DNA of 31,602 bases, taken from positions 1 to 31,602 of the forward strand of contig JANBPT010000542.1 in the NCBI GenBank assembly GCA_027575765.1. Reading direction: 5' to 3'. Below are positions 10,989 to 22,572 of the stretch, in pieces. Below the pieces are notes generated by a model. It did no database searches. It worked only from the letters and a program-made list of their open reading frames with translations, and had not been told where the DNA came from. A program made the translations under genes and the position numbers. The DNA is from Tieghemiomyces parasiticus. Lineage: Eukaryota; Kickxellomycota; Dimargaritomycetes; Dimargaritales; Dimargaritaceae. Numbering within the stretch: position 1 is the first letter of the stretch; each line of letters starts with the position of its first letter.

Positions 10989-12057
10989 ATGGTCCAACTC
11001 ACTGTCACGCCTGCCTTACAGCTCCTACTCGCCCAAGTTCACGACGATGAGCGCTGCCCGCCGGGACTCCGAGACCGGCTCCAGCCGCTCTGCGCAGCCA
11101 CGGAGACCGAGGACTCCATAATGGCTGTTGGCATTCCCTACGAGCTCATTCGTGACGGCGTAACCCGGTACAATGCGCTAGAGCTCGGCAACAAACGTAA
11201 GTTGCTAATGAAAGGGAGTAAAGGCAAGTCGGACCCATGACCATGTTTAACATGGTAGCTCGGACAATGATACCTCCTCCCCTCTAACCACTTTAGCCTA
11301 CTATTACCGTTTGCCCCTACGCTGTTACCGCCACCGTCCCCACCAGCGATTACCTTACTCGAGGCCCTAAAAGGCACTTCGGCCTACTTTCCAGCTCCGG
11401 CCGTCAAGGAACGGGTAAGTTGGCATTCGATGACTATTTGAGTTGCGTGACGTTACCAACACTACCCTACCTACGAGTGAGCACCTCACAGCGACGAGAG
11501 CTAGGTGCCACTCCGTACCGTTTCGTTGGCGGCAACTAATCTTCTACGAAACAACCGCCCTGTCCGACCCCTAATAGGACCCGGCCTTCGCCGCCCATCT
11601 GGAGAAGGTTAAAGCGGAGCTGGCGCAGCGCGACTACCTGCGGATGGTCCAGAATGTGGCCGTGAACGAGCGGCGGCGGGTGGGGTCCACGATCGCACAT
11701 GACATGCGAGAGGTCCAACAGCAACTACTGGTTATCTTCAACATCATATTCTCCATCGTGGCTGTCTTTGTGACCGTTTACTACGCATCCTACACAATGA
11801 CCTCTGACGTTGGGCTGGTAAGTAGAGCTGGCAAGCGGCGGTGAGGCGGACTGTGACCCCTAGTATGTCAGTGACGCGGCTAACGAATCCATTTTGTAAA
11901 TACCTTTTGCATCTCTCTGTACACACTACAGCGTGCCGCCTTGGCGCTGGCGGCCTGCTTCATAGTTGGCGGGGCCGAGGCTTGGTTGTACACAAGCAAG
12001 GTCATCCAGGTCGAAAAGGCAGATAATACCAAGCAACGTCACGAGCTGTTTAACTAG
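10989..12057 (+). CDS. VMA12: V-ATPase assembly factor, Vma12/TMEM199 family
   Basis: ER membrane protein of the family that, with Vma21/Vma22-type partners, assembles the membrane sector of the vacuolar proton pump. Exons 10989-11196, 11347-11414, 11578-11817 and 11932-12057 join in phases 1, 0 and 0 to give 213 residues, the normal size. Recognisable parts: an N-terminal helix (LTVPALQLLL-like), the IPYELI motif, LLEALKGTSAYFPAP, then EKVKAELAQRDYLRMVQNV, and two membrane segments: LLVIFNIIFSIVAVFVTVYY and ALALAACFIVGGAEAWLY. A lysine-containing tail (TKQRHELFN) ends the protein. The exon 2 acceptor at 11347 was preferred because an earlier one breaks the frame. Family assignment rests on the domain order; overall identity to yeast Vma12 is expected to be low. 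Confidence 0.82.
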
Positions 12058-12073
12058 CAGTGGCCGACTTATG

Positions 12074-12079
12074 AATAAA
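12074..12079 (+). terminator. Polyadenylation signal for VMA12
   Basis: An exact AATAAA lies 17 nt after the stop codon of the Vma12-like gene, where it could direct cleavage of a short 3' UTR. Only its position and sequence support it. Confidence 0.35.
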
Positions 12080-13706
12080 CCACTCAATGGCCAGTGAGAT
12101 GCTACAGCCGGCCGTATTCCTAGTCAGCTTCCCCACGACGGCTGATGAAACCAGTGGGATACTCGGACGCAGGGACCCCCCTTCTCCCGACCTCGGCGAG
12201 TGACAAATGATGGTTCACCACGCGTCGCTCCTTGTCATGAGGTAGGTCGAGTGGTTTAGGATTACCCAATCAAGAACGATGGTGTGGGCGAGTCCCATGG
12301 CCTACGCGTCGTCACCAATAAATCCGCAGCCAGCGGCATATGCAGGAGGGGCATGGCGAGGTAGGCATCTCACAAAAAGGGTATCCCGAGGCCATGTTGA
12401 CCTGTCATGGTGCACACTGGATAGGCCGAAAGAAGAAGGTAGGTGAAATCACCATCCTCGTCGTACTGGCTTTGACGACTATCCCGATATTGTGTGCCCA
12501 TTGCTAGGCATTGCATCAAAGGGGTGGGTATACAAGGTTTTAATCACCAAGGAAACGAGCACCTTTTTTTTACCAAATGTACAGGTATCCTCACCCCATC
12601 ATCTGACGACTGTCATTTCTATAGGCCCTTTAGTGCAGCGGTACGGGTAGCATCGGCCGTTTCTCGGCCATCTAACGTATAACCGTGTTCAGTCCTGACC
12701 CACCCCGTACTACTAACCTTTTTGACCTTACTGCGCAGTGCTTCCTTCCGAACAAGCAAAAGGATGCGGAAGGGCCAGTGTAGTTGGCCACCAATCATTG
12801 TCTCCTGCTTACTATTTATAGTATTCCCCATCCCCTCCCCCCTTTCTTCCCCGCCCCCACGCGCGGGGCGTAGGGGTGCTCCCTGTACTGACATGGTGGA
12901 TGCCATGCCCCCCTATCATTCCTAAGGGATGGAAGAGGGAGGGCCTTTGCTTCATTACCCTACACACATCAATACTGCTGCCCAATCGTGGGTACTACGG
13001 ACCTTCGAATGGTCTCATAGGCTTTATCCCTATTACGTAACACCGTCATTGGGTGAGATTATTTCCTCATTACCAGTATGTTACGCACCTGTCAGTGACT
13101 GTAACTAATATGGTGGTGTTGGCGAGAAGCCAGCTGAAGGAGCTTCCCGCATTTACGCTGCTTAGCCCGCTGAACAGTGGCTGATATTGACGTTTAATGG
13201 CATGCCAGCTTCGCTCTGTAACTTTGTTGCTTGTAAAACACCCAGTCATTTACTGCGATTAACCGAACTGAGGAATTTCTATGCCTTCAATGTCCTCCGA
13301 TTTAATTCAAGCTAATATCATCCCTTAAAACAGGTGCAGCGAAGACCCCCCCCCCAGTAGCAGCTTTGGCGCTCGAAGGTATTTAGATGTCCATGGCTAT
13401 GGCAAGGCTATGTAGGTGTATAAGGCCGGCGCCTTAAGTGGAGGATAAGTAAGGCTGGGAAGGCAAGCCCGAGGGATGGGGTAATTCGCCACGCTCGTGA
13501 CCGAGGGAACTGCGGACGAGGAATGCTGGTGAATGAGGAGGCTAGGCGCTCGATAAGTCCAAATGACCTTGGACCGCCTAGTCCATCTGGTGGCGGCGGA
13601 TGAGCGGACGGACAGTGACCGGTCAGTAAAGCCGCGCGTTGCGGGTTTCGGCGCGGCCACCTGGCCCCCTGCCCTTCTACCTCATCACGCCGCTGTCTTT
13701 CCCTTC

Positions 13707-13725
13707 CTCTCTCTCTCTCTCTCTC
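13707..13725 (+). repeat. (CT)n microsatellite
   Basis: Nine CT units plus a C, inside a long pyrimidine-rich stretch about 1 kb upstream of the PP2C start codon. Such CT tracts are common in fungal promoters and leaders near transcription starts. Confidence 0.8.
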
Positions 13726-14723
13726 CTTGTCACCCTACCTTTTGCCCACTCATATTTTCCTGTTCCGCCCTTTTTCCCTGCTCCACCGACTGGCACCACC
13801 ACCCTATCCCATACACTTTCGTCCTCACTCTGGTCCCTATTCTCCCTTTCCCTCAGACTACCCTTACACCACCTGTCGTTGAGGTCGCGTCAACACGGTC
13901 CTCCCTGGCCTGCCCTTGACCCGTATTCGATTTGAACTCTCTGCCCTACCGTGTTTCTCATCTGTCCCCGTTGCCCATCCCCCATCTCATTCTCGTCCTA
14001 GATCTCGCGCTTATTTATCCAGTACCCCTTTCCTTTAACAGGTGAGTACGGTTACGACATCACCAGGTCTGCAGTCGAACCCATTCCATCCCACCCCGCC
14101 ACTGGCCTGCAATCGCAACGGGCCACGCGTGCTAGAGCCACGTTCAATTATTACACACCCTCGTCCTCTGCTATGTATGCGTCATGCATCTTGCTCTCCG
14201 AGCTTATGAGGAGCCTATTCTTTTCAAGGCCGCGTTGTCCCTCTTCGCTGGCACTAGAGAAGGTCGTCCCTATCCACTGTCAAGGATCTGGAAGTGGTTT
14301 TTTTCTATTCTGTGGCGCGGCGCGATCCTAGACTCGGTCAAATGCTAAGGCTTTACCGTTGGCTATTCGGACTTTGGATGACTTGGCGCTGGATACACCC
14401 GGTGACGTGTCTGGTAGCTGAAATCTCGGTGGCGCAGTACTATTGGTCTGCAGGTCAGGAGGGATTCCCCAGACACCCAGCGTGCTCAACTCAGGGCCCT
14501 ATCTTCATTCTTGCACTCACTTCCCTTAGTTTTAGGTGGGAAGGCCTCTGCTATATGCGGTCTACGCCAGCCAACTACAGCATAGGCGCTGGTTACTAAT
14601 ACTTTTCTCCACTATACACGGACTCCCTTTCGCCACCCACAATCCTATATGTCGTCCCCGCCCACGCAGGCTACCGGCACCTGTATCCCCTCACCCCCAC
14701 CTCTCGTCACCGTTTCGACTACC

Positions 14724-16306
14724 ATGGGCCAGACCTTATCGGAACCGATCGTGGAGAAGCACACTGACCACGGTGGTGATAAACGGTTCAATTATGCCGT
14801 GTCATCCATGCAGGGCTGGCGTCTGAGTAAGTTTGATGTGATCTATTTCTCTCTCAGGACATTTTTGCCATTAGCCCTGCCTGGGTTATTGTGTCGGTGC
14901 CTAACGCCCTCCTTCCACACTGCCCGATTCCCATTCGATCAATACTGCCTTCCACAGGCATGGAGGACGCCCACACTACCCTACTTGACGTTAAGGACGG
15001 CGAGGGAAAATCGACGGGCGTTGCCTTCTTTGCTGTCTACGACGGCCATGGTGGAGTTAGCTCAGCTAATTTCAGTGGTCAGGAACTGCACAACCACATT
15101 ATACAGTCGAAAGCCTTTGCCGCTAAGGACTACGAGGCCGCCATCAAGGAAGGGTTCCTCAGTGCCGACGCCCAGCTGCGTGATGGTAAGTAGCCTTCAC
15201 ATATTCCAGCTCCGAACTGGCACACTCCACCTCCCCCCATCAGACACCCCCGTGTACATCCGGCCGCACCACCCCCTCCCTGTAACTGTTCGACTCACCT
15301 TCCCATCATACGTTCCCTTATTCCACTTATTTTAGACGAACAATTCCAGGCCGAGTTCTCCGGGTGCACGGCCATCGGTGCCTTGCTTACAGCCGACAAC
15401 GTCCTGTACGTAGGAAACGCTGGCGACTCCCGCGCCGTCCTCAGCTCTAACGGGAAAACCATTGCCTTGTCTTACGACCACAAACCCACCAACAAGACGG
15501 AACTGCAGCGCATCCAGGACGCCGGCGGCTTCATTGAGTTTGGTCGGGTCAACGGCAACCTGGCTCTTTCCCGGGCCATTGGCGATTTTGAATTTAAGCA
15601 GAATCACGACCTGCCTGCCGAAAAACAGATTGTCACTGCTGACCCGGACGTGATTCGGCATGAGATTACCCCGGAAGACGAATTTATCGTGGTGGCCTGC
15701 GACGGCATCTGGGACGTACTCAAGTCTTCGGAGGTGGTGCACTACGTCCAGAAGCACCTGGCGCGGGGCGAGAGCCTGTCGCAGATCTGCGAGAGCATGA
15801 TGGATACATGCCTGGCCCCTTCGCTCGGCAACACTGGCGTGGGCTGTGATAATATGACGGTTATCATCGTGGCGCTCCTTCAGGGCCAGACACCCGAGGA
15901 GTGGCAGGAAGGTATTAAGCGGCGCTACCTGGAGCGGCACCCGAACGGCCTAGACTCCCCTGATCCTCAGGTTGGCGACAGCATTAGCCCGGCCTCCACT
16001 CCCGGGGGCGCCCAGGCTAGCCTGACGCAGCTGCCCTCGAGTGTCGTCGAAGTCAGCGAGGACGATGTGGTCACTCACCCGGACGAGACCCTCCAGCGGG
16101 CCCACGACGCGGGGGTCGAGGCAGACATACACGCCGTCGCCGCCGCGGCCATCAGCGGTCCTTCGCCAATGGCGGACAGAATTGGCAGTGGTGAGACTCC
16201 CATGTCCGAAGATTCGACTGACCCACGCGACGAGGTGGAGCAGGAGGGAAAGAAGCAGAAGGTGGAGGGGGAGGGTAACGAGGAACACCATAGCAAGGAA
16301 GCGTAA
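14724..16306 (+). CDS. PTC2: Protein phosphatase 2C, Ptc2/Ptc3-like
   Basis: Mg/Mn-dependent Ser/Thr phosphatase. Exons 14724-14826, 14958-15185 and 15336-16306 join in phase 1 and 1 to give 433 residues. The start MGQTLSEP is the classic Ptc2/3 N-terminus with Gly2 available for myristoylation, which fixes the start codon. Metal and phosphate motifs are intact: SMEDAH (35-39), YDGHGG with Asp62, GDSRAV with Asp141, DHKP at 158-161, LALSRAIGDFEFK (Asp194), DPDV (213-216), ACDGIWDV with Asp233, and GCDNMT with Asp282. The catalytic domain ends near residue 310. The last ~120 residues are acidic and Pro/Ser/Glu-rich and end in a basic KKQKVEGEG-like stretch, a possible nuclear signal. In yeasts these enzymes switch off stress MAP kinase, checkpoint and unfolded-protein signalling; which applies here cannot be read from sequence. 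PTC2 versus PTC3 is not distinguished. Confidence 0.93.
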
Positions 16307-17412
16307 ATCAGACCTCGTGAGTGCTCTCTTCCTAGTAGCCTACCTACCGTGCTGCCCGTCGAAGGACAGGATGGAACGGAGGTAATGGTGTTCCCTCCAT
16401 GTCCTTCCTTACTTTCCCGTCTCTGCCGCAACGACCAAGACTACATACTCTTTTGTGTCGGCTACCTTTCTTCTCCCTAAACCGTATATTGTACTTTCAC
16501 GGCGACGCATAATGTGCGACGTGGTGTGGGTTGATTGTTTCCCTTCTCTCTCGTTGAACGTTTCATTTCCTTTTTTATACTTCTCTGCTTGTCATTTTAG
16601 CCCTTATCTACGCATTTTCGGCCCACATTCTTTGCGCACCTTATAAATACTTGTAGCGAGTCCGCCTGCGCTCCACGTGCCTTCAAGAACCGACGCTATT
16701 AACGTTTACTGTCTATCCCGTTCTGCCTTGACCCTACCCCATCGTGTGAGGGAGGCATCTTGCGTTGTGATCCGAATATCCCGTCTCGTGGCTACCTCAT
16801 ACACCATGGGTTACTTGGTAGCTTAAGTCGTTTGTCATCGCTCACGCTAATCATGACGCCGTGGTTATTTTTAATTCTACTGCTTGGATCTCCTTTAAAT
16901 GTAACTTTTAAACGTTTTTTTGGCTATGATACTTCAAATCAGTCCATGGTTTGATTAAACTCGATCGGTTCTACGTGTTATTTATCAGGGCGTGCGGCAG
17001 ATTGGGAGGGTGGGTATGTGTGCAATGAGTTCGTGGGTTATATCCTTCTAATGACTAGGGCTTGTGCTATTGGACAATGGGGTGGTGAGGCTTGCACCAG
17101 TCAGTTAATTCAGGCGCTTAATACATTTTAATCACGTGATCATGGTTGCAGACCTCCCCACCCATCTGAAGTCCCACATCTCTCTCGCTGTACTTTTTCG
17201 ACCGCGTTGAGGGCCACCAGCACCACAGGCCCCACCACACTGCCCGTAGACAGGTCGGCGACTTCTACCCCCGTCACATCCTCGTGATGGAAAGGCCAGA
17301 TTATATGTGCAAAACTTACCCTACGCCCTAATCGGATCCCTCTCTTCCTTTTCATCTTCAACGACTCCGTCCCTATCGTGTGGCGCCAGCTCGTTACTTC
17401 GATTGTATCAAC
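16307..17412. other. Intergenic region between PP2C and eS6
   Basis: No supported gene. It contains the PP2C 3' UTR and the eS6 promoter and leader; the last ~80 bases before the eS6 start are pyrimidine-rich. A minus-strand frame from about 17353 down to 17141 has coding-like composition (see findings) but lies antisense to the eS6 leader and matches no family I know. Confidence 0.45.
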
Positions 17413-18625
17413 ATGAAGGTACGCTTCATCACCGTCGACCTGCCACATCGACGTCGAGAAAGCACCGATGGAGGGCTCATGGAACGAGCGCCACCTCCCA
17501 CGTTATCCGTCCCTTTGATGCTGTCGGTCGTCCAGACGGGGACTGATCCATCCATCCGTCGTCATGGGTGCAGTAAAGGGCATTCTTGACGGATGGATAT
17601 ATTCCCGTCTGCACGATTGGGGCCCTCTGAGAGTGCTCCAGTACGGGACAGAGTTTTGTGTTCGTCACACTGGTCGGGTCATTGCATCTGGCTGGGGAAA
17701 GGAATACGCCTCTCCCTGCAACGGATCCCTACTAGTCGAAGGAACATTGGCCTATCGCTACCCGTGGCCTGCACAGGTTGCACTCTCGACCCCCAGGTGG
17801 GCAACGGACCATCCAAGTAATCCCGATCGTCAAGATTCCCTTACTAATTCTACTGATTTCTCACCACGTTACCCCATCGCTTCACATCCCCCTCTTTAGC
17901 TCAACATTGCCAACCCGGCCACCGGCTGCCAGAAGCTGATCGACATTGAAGATGAGCGCAAGGTGCGCATCTTCTACGACAAGCGCATCTCCGCTGAGGT
18001 CGCTGTCGACTCCCTCGGCGACGAGTGGAAGGGCTACGTGTTCCGCATTACCGGCGGCAACGACAAGCAGGGTTTCCCCATGATGCAGGGTGTCCTGCTG
18101 CCGCACCGTGTGCGCCTGCTCCTGAAGGAGGGCTCCAAGTGCTACCGTGCCCGCCGCTCTGGTGAGCGCAAGCGCAAGTCCGTTCGCGGTTGCATTGTCG
18201 GTTCCGACCTTGCTGTGCTGTCCGTGATCATCGTGAAGCAGGGTGAGCAGGATATTCCCGGCCTCACCGACACCTCGATCCCCAAGCGTCTGGGTCCCAA
18301 GCGTGCGTCCAAGATCCGCCGCATGTTCAACCTGAGCAAGGATGACGATGTGCGCAAGTACGTGATTCGCCGCGAGGTGAAGCCCGCCACCGACGACAAG
18401 CCCGCCAGAACTAAGGCCCCTAAGATTCAGCGCCTGGTCACCCCCATCACCCTCCAGCGCGAGCGCCGTCGCGTCGCCCTCAAGCGCCGCCAGCAGCAGA
18501 AGCTTCGCCAGCAGGCCCAGGAGTACCAGCAGCTGCTCGCCAAGCACGCCCGTGCCCTCCGCAAGAAGCACGCCTCCTCCCGGAAGCGCTCTGCCTCTGC
18601 CCGTGCCGTCGCCGCCCAGGCCTAA
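17413..18625 (+). CDS. RPS6: Small-subunit ribosomal protein eS6
   Basis: Component of the 40S subunit and target of S6-type kinases. Exon 1 (17413-17418) holds only ATG AAG; intron 17419-17899 follows; exon 2 (17900-18625) restores [20 protein letters not shown] and the full family sequence, 243 residues, normal length. Conserved parts include [36 protein letters not shown], the basic [30 protein letters not shown] and a long basic C-terminal helix. The tail holds RKRSASARA, two serines in an RxxS-like context at the place where kinases phosphorylate eS6 in other eukaryotes. Codon use is the most biased in the window (GCC, CGC, AAG, CTG), as in highly expressed genes. An intron right after the first codons is typical of fungal ribosomal protein genes; at 481 nt it is the largest resolved coding intron here and contains a strong hairpin. 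Confidence 0.97.
17533..17611 (+). ncRNA. Hairpin inside the eS6 intron
   Basis: Two nested perfect stems share one axis: CAGACGGG (17533-17540) pairs with CCCGTCTG (17604-17611), and ATCCATCCGTC (17550-17560) pairs with GACGGATGGAT (17588-17598). The terminal loop is 27 nt and the internal loop is 9 against 5 nt. Nineteen pairs in a 79-nt stretch is more structure than the flanks show. Introns of ribosomal protein genes often host snoRNAs, but I see no convincing C/D boxes or H/ACA tail. A regulatory intron fold or chance palindrome are the alternatives. Confidence 0.35.
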
Positions 18626-19521
18626 ATCCTCTAAAATGATTTAGCATCGTGGTCACATTATAAAAGATTTCATTGTGTTGAGGTGGAATTTTATTTGGTG
18701 TGTGGCCATCTCGGCACTTCGCGGCCCGTATTTTGAATCTGGTCCGTACAAATATACAAACCACCCCTCCTAGCCCTTTCCCTCTCCAGCTCACCCTCGG
18801 CTCCTATTGTCCTGCCAATGTGTCTAACAATGTAGCACTTTCTCCATTACGTTAAGTTTTACCTGGTTAGGGGGATGTATTACGGTGCGTGTCGCAGTCA
18901 AGAACTCTGTGCGCCAATAGGCGGTGGAAAAGGGGGCCGTAACGTGGATTTCAAGATCTGTTTAAATTGGATAGTTCTGGTGGCGTGCAAGCTCCAACCC
19001 CATCGGAGTATGATATAGTTAAGGGAAAGAGAAGATTTGGTCAGTCGCTAACGGTCAGCTATGTCAATATTTCAGTGCCGTGGGCTTCCCTCCTCCATTC
19101 GTTTCCAACACAAAGGGAAAAGTTTGATCCAAGGCTCGGACTCCGGGTCTTACGCACAATCAGTTTACCCTCCTCTTCTCATGGTAAACGCGGGGCTGCA
19201 GCGCACATGACTCGGTTGCACCGGTAATGCAACCAACGAATGTGGGCCCTGACTCATTGGCTGGTTATGGAACATATTAATCCTAGCGGCCGCTGCTTAC
19301 CGACAAAGGGACGTTCCGCATGGGTAGAACCACGGCTGAAGGAGGGAGAGAGTCACCTGCGACACCATGGAACTGGTTGGCTTTTAATACAAGACGTACC
19401 TCGTTTCTAGGCTCTTCTCTCTGCTCGTTCTCACTTTTCTAGCAACTTTACATACTCTACGTTCCATACCAGTCCTACAGCTGTCCAATTTACTTGGAAC
19501 TGACCTTGACAAACACCAACA
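18626..19521. other. Intergenic region between eS6 and the paraoxonase-like gene
   Basis: It contains the eS6 3' UTR (AT-rich just after the stop) and the upstream region of the next gene, whose last ~120 bases are rich in C and T. No frame or RNA gene is supported. Confidence 0.5.
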
Positions 19522-20889
19522 ATGTATACCACTCTCCTGGCATCCTTCGTCACCTTGGTGGCGGTGGCGACCTATCTCCTGTACCCTACAGCCACGACGC
19601 TCTACCGTGCGGGTAACCTCTTCGGCAACGTGACCGCAGTCAATACCAAGGCGTGCCGGTTGGTCACGGCCCCACGCCTCGAAGGCTGTGAGGACATAGC
19701 CATCCACCACGACTCTGGTCTTGCGTTCATGGCCTGTAGCCCTATTAGCACCCGTATGCAGTGGCTGCCGCCCCAGAATCGGTTCACATACGTCCCCGAA
19801 AACGATCATTTCTTGGTGTACAACCTGAAGGTAAGTAGGGACCCCCAGCTGGCCAGCGGCACTAGTATCTATCTACGTTGGGGTTGACGGGAATGGGAGG
19901 GAGAAAGTAAATCACTACCCTAGGACTTGAAACCCACCATCCGCTGATACTCCTTGGTTACCTCACCTCCCCTTACTACTCTATGCTGGTATGTACAGAA
20001 CGATGAGGTCAGGTCGCTCACCGTGGACAATTTTGATGGCGAATTCAAAGCTCTCGGGCTCGACGTACGCACATCCGACAGCGACCCGCGCACCGTGGTC
20101 ATCATGGCGGTCAATCTAGCCTCCACCGGCTCGGCTGTCGAAATTTTCCACTACCACCTACCACGGCCCGTGACTAACGCCACCGCTCGTGCCCAAGGAT
20201 CAGACCCTCCCCCCCTGTTCGCCAAGCTCATTCACGTTGAGACGGTCCGCCACAACCTAATCCGCACCCCGAACGACGTGGCCATCCTCTCCGACCGCAC
20301 TTTCTACGCCACCAACGACCACCACTACTATGGCGGACCCAAAGCCGCCTTCGAGCTTCTCACGGCCCGACCCTGGTCCAGCGTGGTTCACCGCCGTGAG
20401 GACGGGTCAGTCCAGGTGGCTGCCAATGGTATCGCGGCCGCGAACAGTATTGTACTCAACCACGACCGCTCGCTGGCCTTCGTAGCGGCCACCGCTGACG
20501 CCCAGCTTCACGTGTTTCAAATCGACCAGGTTTCCGGAAAATTCCAGCGCAAGGAGAGCATTGGGCTCCTGGCGTATCCGGATAATCTGTCCCGCGACCC
20601 GGTCAGCGGTGATGTCTACGTTACCGGAGTGGCCAAGGTTGCCGAGTACCTCAAGTATTGCCAGGCTCCGGATCTGAAAACCACCACGCTGGCCGGGCCC
20701 CGTGTCTTTCGTCTTCGCAACGCTACTGAAGCTAGTGGGGCTTTAGGTGCCAATTACGTTGTCGACGAGTTTCTTGTTGAACCCGGGGCGCTTCTACCTA
20801 CCGGGTCCGTGGCGGTTTTCGATCCCATCACTCGCAAGATGCTGATTGGCAGCCTGCTTAGCCCTGGTCTACTCCTGTGCCAGTTTTAG
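19522..20889 (+). CDS. Paraoxonase/arylesterase-family beta-propeller, membrane-anchored
   Basis: Exons 19522-19830 and 19999-20889 join in phase 0 (GTAAGT..TACAG) to give 399 residues. Residues 3-21 form a hydrophobic N-terminal anchor (LLASFVTLVAVATYLLYP) without an obvious cleavage site. The rest matches the six-bladed calcium propeller of paraoxonases, which hydrolyse lactones and aryl esters. Likely calcium ligands are kept: Glu57-Asp58 (GCEDIAI), Asn195 (TPNDVAIL), Asn246 (AANGIA), Asp298-Asn299 (YPDNLSRDP); TNDHHYYGG is also family-typical. By my alignment from memory, the two catalytic histidines of PON1 (His115, His134) correspond to Leu122 (FKALGLD) and Leu143 (VNLASTG). Family membership is solid, but lactonase activity is doubtful; it could act on other substrates or be structural. 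Substrate cannot be inferred from its neighbours. Confidence 0.82.
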
Positions 20890-22572
20890 CACTAGTGAAC
20901 AGCAGGAGCGGATGTCACACCCAGGCGTCTAGAATATATTGAATATATACATTTACACGTTAAGAGCGCACCGTGGACAACTTGGCTTGAGGTTGAGATA
21001 ATGGCTCGAGGCAGCGCCACGGTTTAGCGACTTAGTCTCTAAACATACATTGTGCTACGGAGAAAGCCTAGTAATCCCTGTCACGGTTATTGTAATTGAT
21101 TAATGAGGAGGCATTGTAGGTGCTATCAGTGATTGCTTCGCAGAATAAATTTCACACTGCTCTACCTGCATCCATCACACTGCATCCCTTTTCCTACCAA
21201 TGATCGGCCGGCATCTACTCATATGCATACCACTATAACGGTCTTAGCAAAAAAAAAAGTATAAGCGATGTTAGAGTTCGACCTAATATATTAAATGTCG
21301 TTGGGATTCACGCAGTTCGTAGTATGGTATGCCCAATAGCTGGAATCAAATCATTAACCACAGTATACTCGGTCCTTTCACCACCATACCATAATCATGA
21401 CGCTAATATCCCAGTCCGCATCCTATTCGGTGGTACCGTGCTTGATAGGCGGGTTTCCTATTGGAATTTGCAATCCCCAAGCTGCAAGGGCGAGAACATG
21501 CATTCTAGGCCGACTGCCACACTAGACCCTATCGCTTCTGGGTTCACTACCAGCCACCATTGTCTAACACACTTTCCTATGGGCCACTATTATAACAGCG
21601 GACCCGCCTCTCTCCTCTGCAGGCCGAATAATAGTCCACCTTAGTATTTCATTTCCATTTCTCTCAACACGTTCGCAATCGATTCGAAAATATACACGGC
21701 GCATACGCCTCTGGGACATAAAATACACTACTGACGGGCCCGAGCCCTATACACCGGGTCCACGCTTTACAATTTTGAAGAGTCAGAGTCGAGCCCTCCC
21801 CACATCAAACCGCCTCTCACCATTAGACTTAAGCGTGGACAGTTTGCCGAGGCCTTTATTCGCTAAGAGCCATAGCTATCGACTTGAACTTTTACACGTT
21901 GGCCAATTAGCCCGCGAAGCTTCTTAACCCCTTAACAAGTCCCACCCTCGGGTTGCACATTATGCCATATTCCCTGTCACATAAGCTGTAATTTAAGATG
22001 TTAGTATTTCTTTTATCTCTATTGTCGAGTGCTGGTATAGAGGTGAGTCCACCGGGCTGATTTTCACCTATCGCCATGTGGGCATGGGGACCCCGCGTAT
22101 ACGACATAGGGTAACAAGGCTGGCCCTCTGTAGTCAAAACAAAAAATAAACCGGTAAACGCGACATGGGGCCAAAGCGGTGATGTGGAGCACTTGACGCA
22201 CACTCGTCTGCCGATATCGCCAGTGTGCAACGATCCCCAGGCCACAAAGGACCCCGGCCTCATGCGGCGGACGCAGGGTGGGGAGAGGAGCTGCCGCTCC
22301 TCCAACCGGCCAATCGTTGCCACGGGTTCCAGGTGGAGCGGTTGGTGGACTGCCACGTCGGGCCGGCTTGTGCTCCGCTGCTTGACCAAGGTACAGCGAC
22401 TTGGCCACTGCCACGGCCTTGACTTGGTTGTGGCAGGCCTCCAAGTTCCATGGCCCACTTCCCCCCACTCGTCCGGCTGCTCATTCCCGCTCCGACTCCG
22501 CTTTTGCCCCCCTCCACTCCACTCGGCTCCCCATTTCAGCGCCGCTGCCCATCCCCTCGCAAGCCCTCCGCC
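20890..22572. other. Intergenic region between paraoxonase-like gene and HUT1
   Basis: About 1.7 kb without a supported gene. An AATAAA at 21144-21149 could serve the upstream gene but lies 255 nt past its stop. The last ~400 bases turn GC-rich and are open in several frames on both strands, which reflects base composition; a plus frame around 22230-22390 with several Cys and His is coding-like but unrecognised. The final ~100 bases are the C/T-rich leader of HUT1. Confidence 0.45.

Larger units (their letters stand above)
12058..14723. other. Long intergenic region and probable PP2C leader
   Basis: No supported gene in 2.7 kb. The part up to about 13.4 kb has short unrelated frames. From about 13.66 to 14.04 kb the plus strand is strongly pyrimidine-rich and holds a (CT)9 microsatellite at 13707-13725; this looks like the promoter and leader of the downstream PP2C gene. 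An AG followed by GTGAGT at 14040 and a CGCAG acceptor near 14669 could bound an intron in the 5' untranslated region, which would remove ~630 bases before the start codon at 14724. The leader intron is inference from splice consensus and gene distance. Confidence 0.4.

Noticed and set aside
11298..11346. Earlier acceptor (TTAG) for VMA12 exon 2
   Set aside because: With the phase set by exon 1 it leads to a stop codon; the acceptor at 11346 keeps the frame.
15332..15940. 202-codon minus-strand frame opposite PP2C exon 3
   Set aside because: Shadow of the conserved phosphatase domain; no domain of its own.
17882..18571. 229-codon minus-strand frame opposite eS6
   Set aside because: It is the antisense shadow of a strongly codon-biased ribosomal protein exon; its Leu/Ala-rich content follows from complementing Lys/Arg and Gln codons.
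22450..22572. Upstream in-frame Met for HUT1
   Set aside because: The 41 extra residues are Pro-rich, unlike the family, and the Met at 22573 sits exactly at the typical HUT1 N-terminus.
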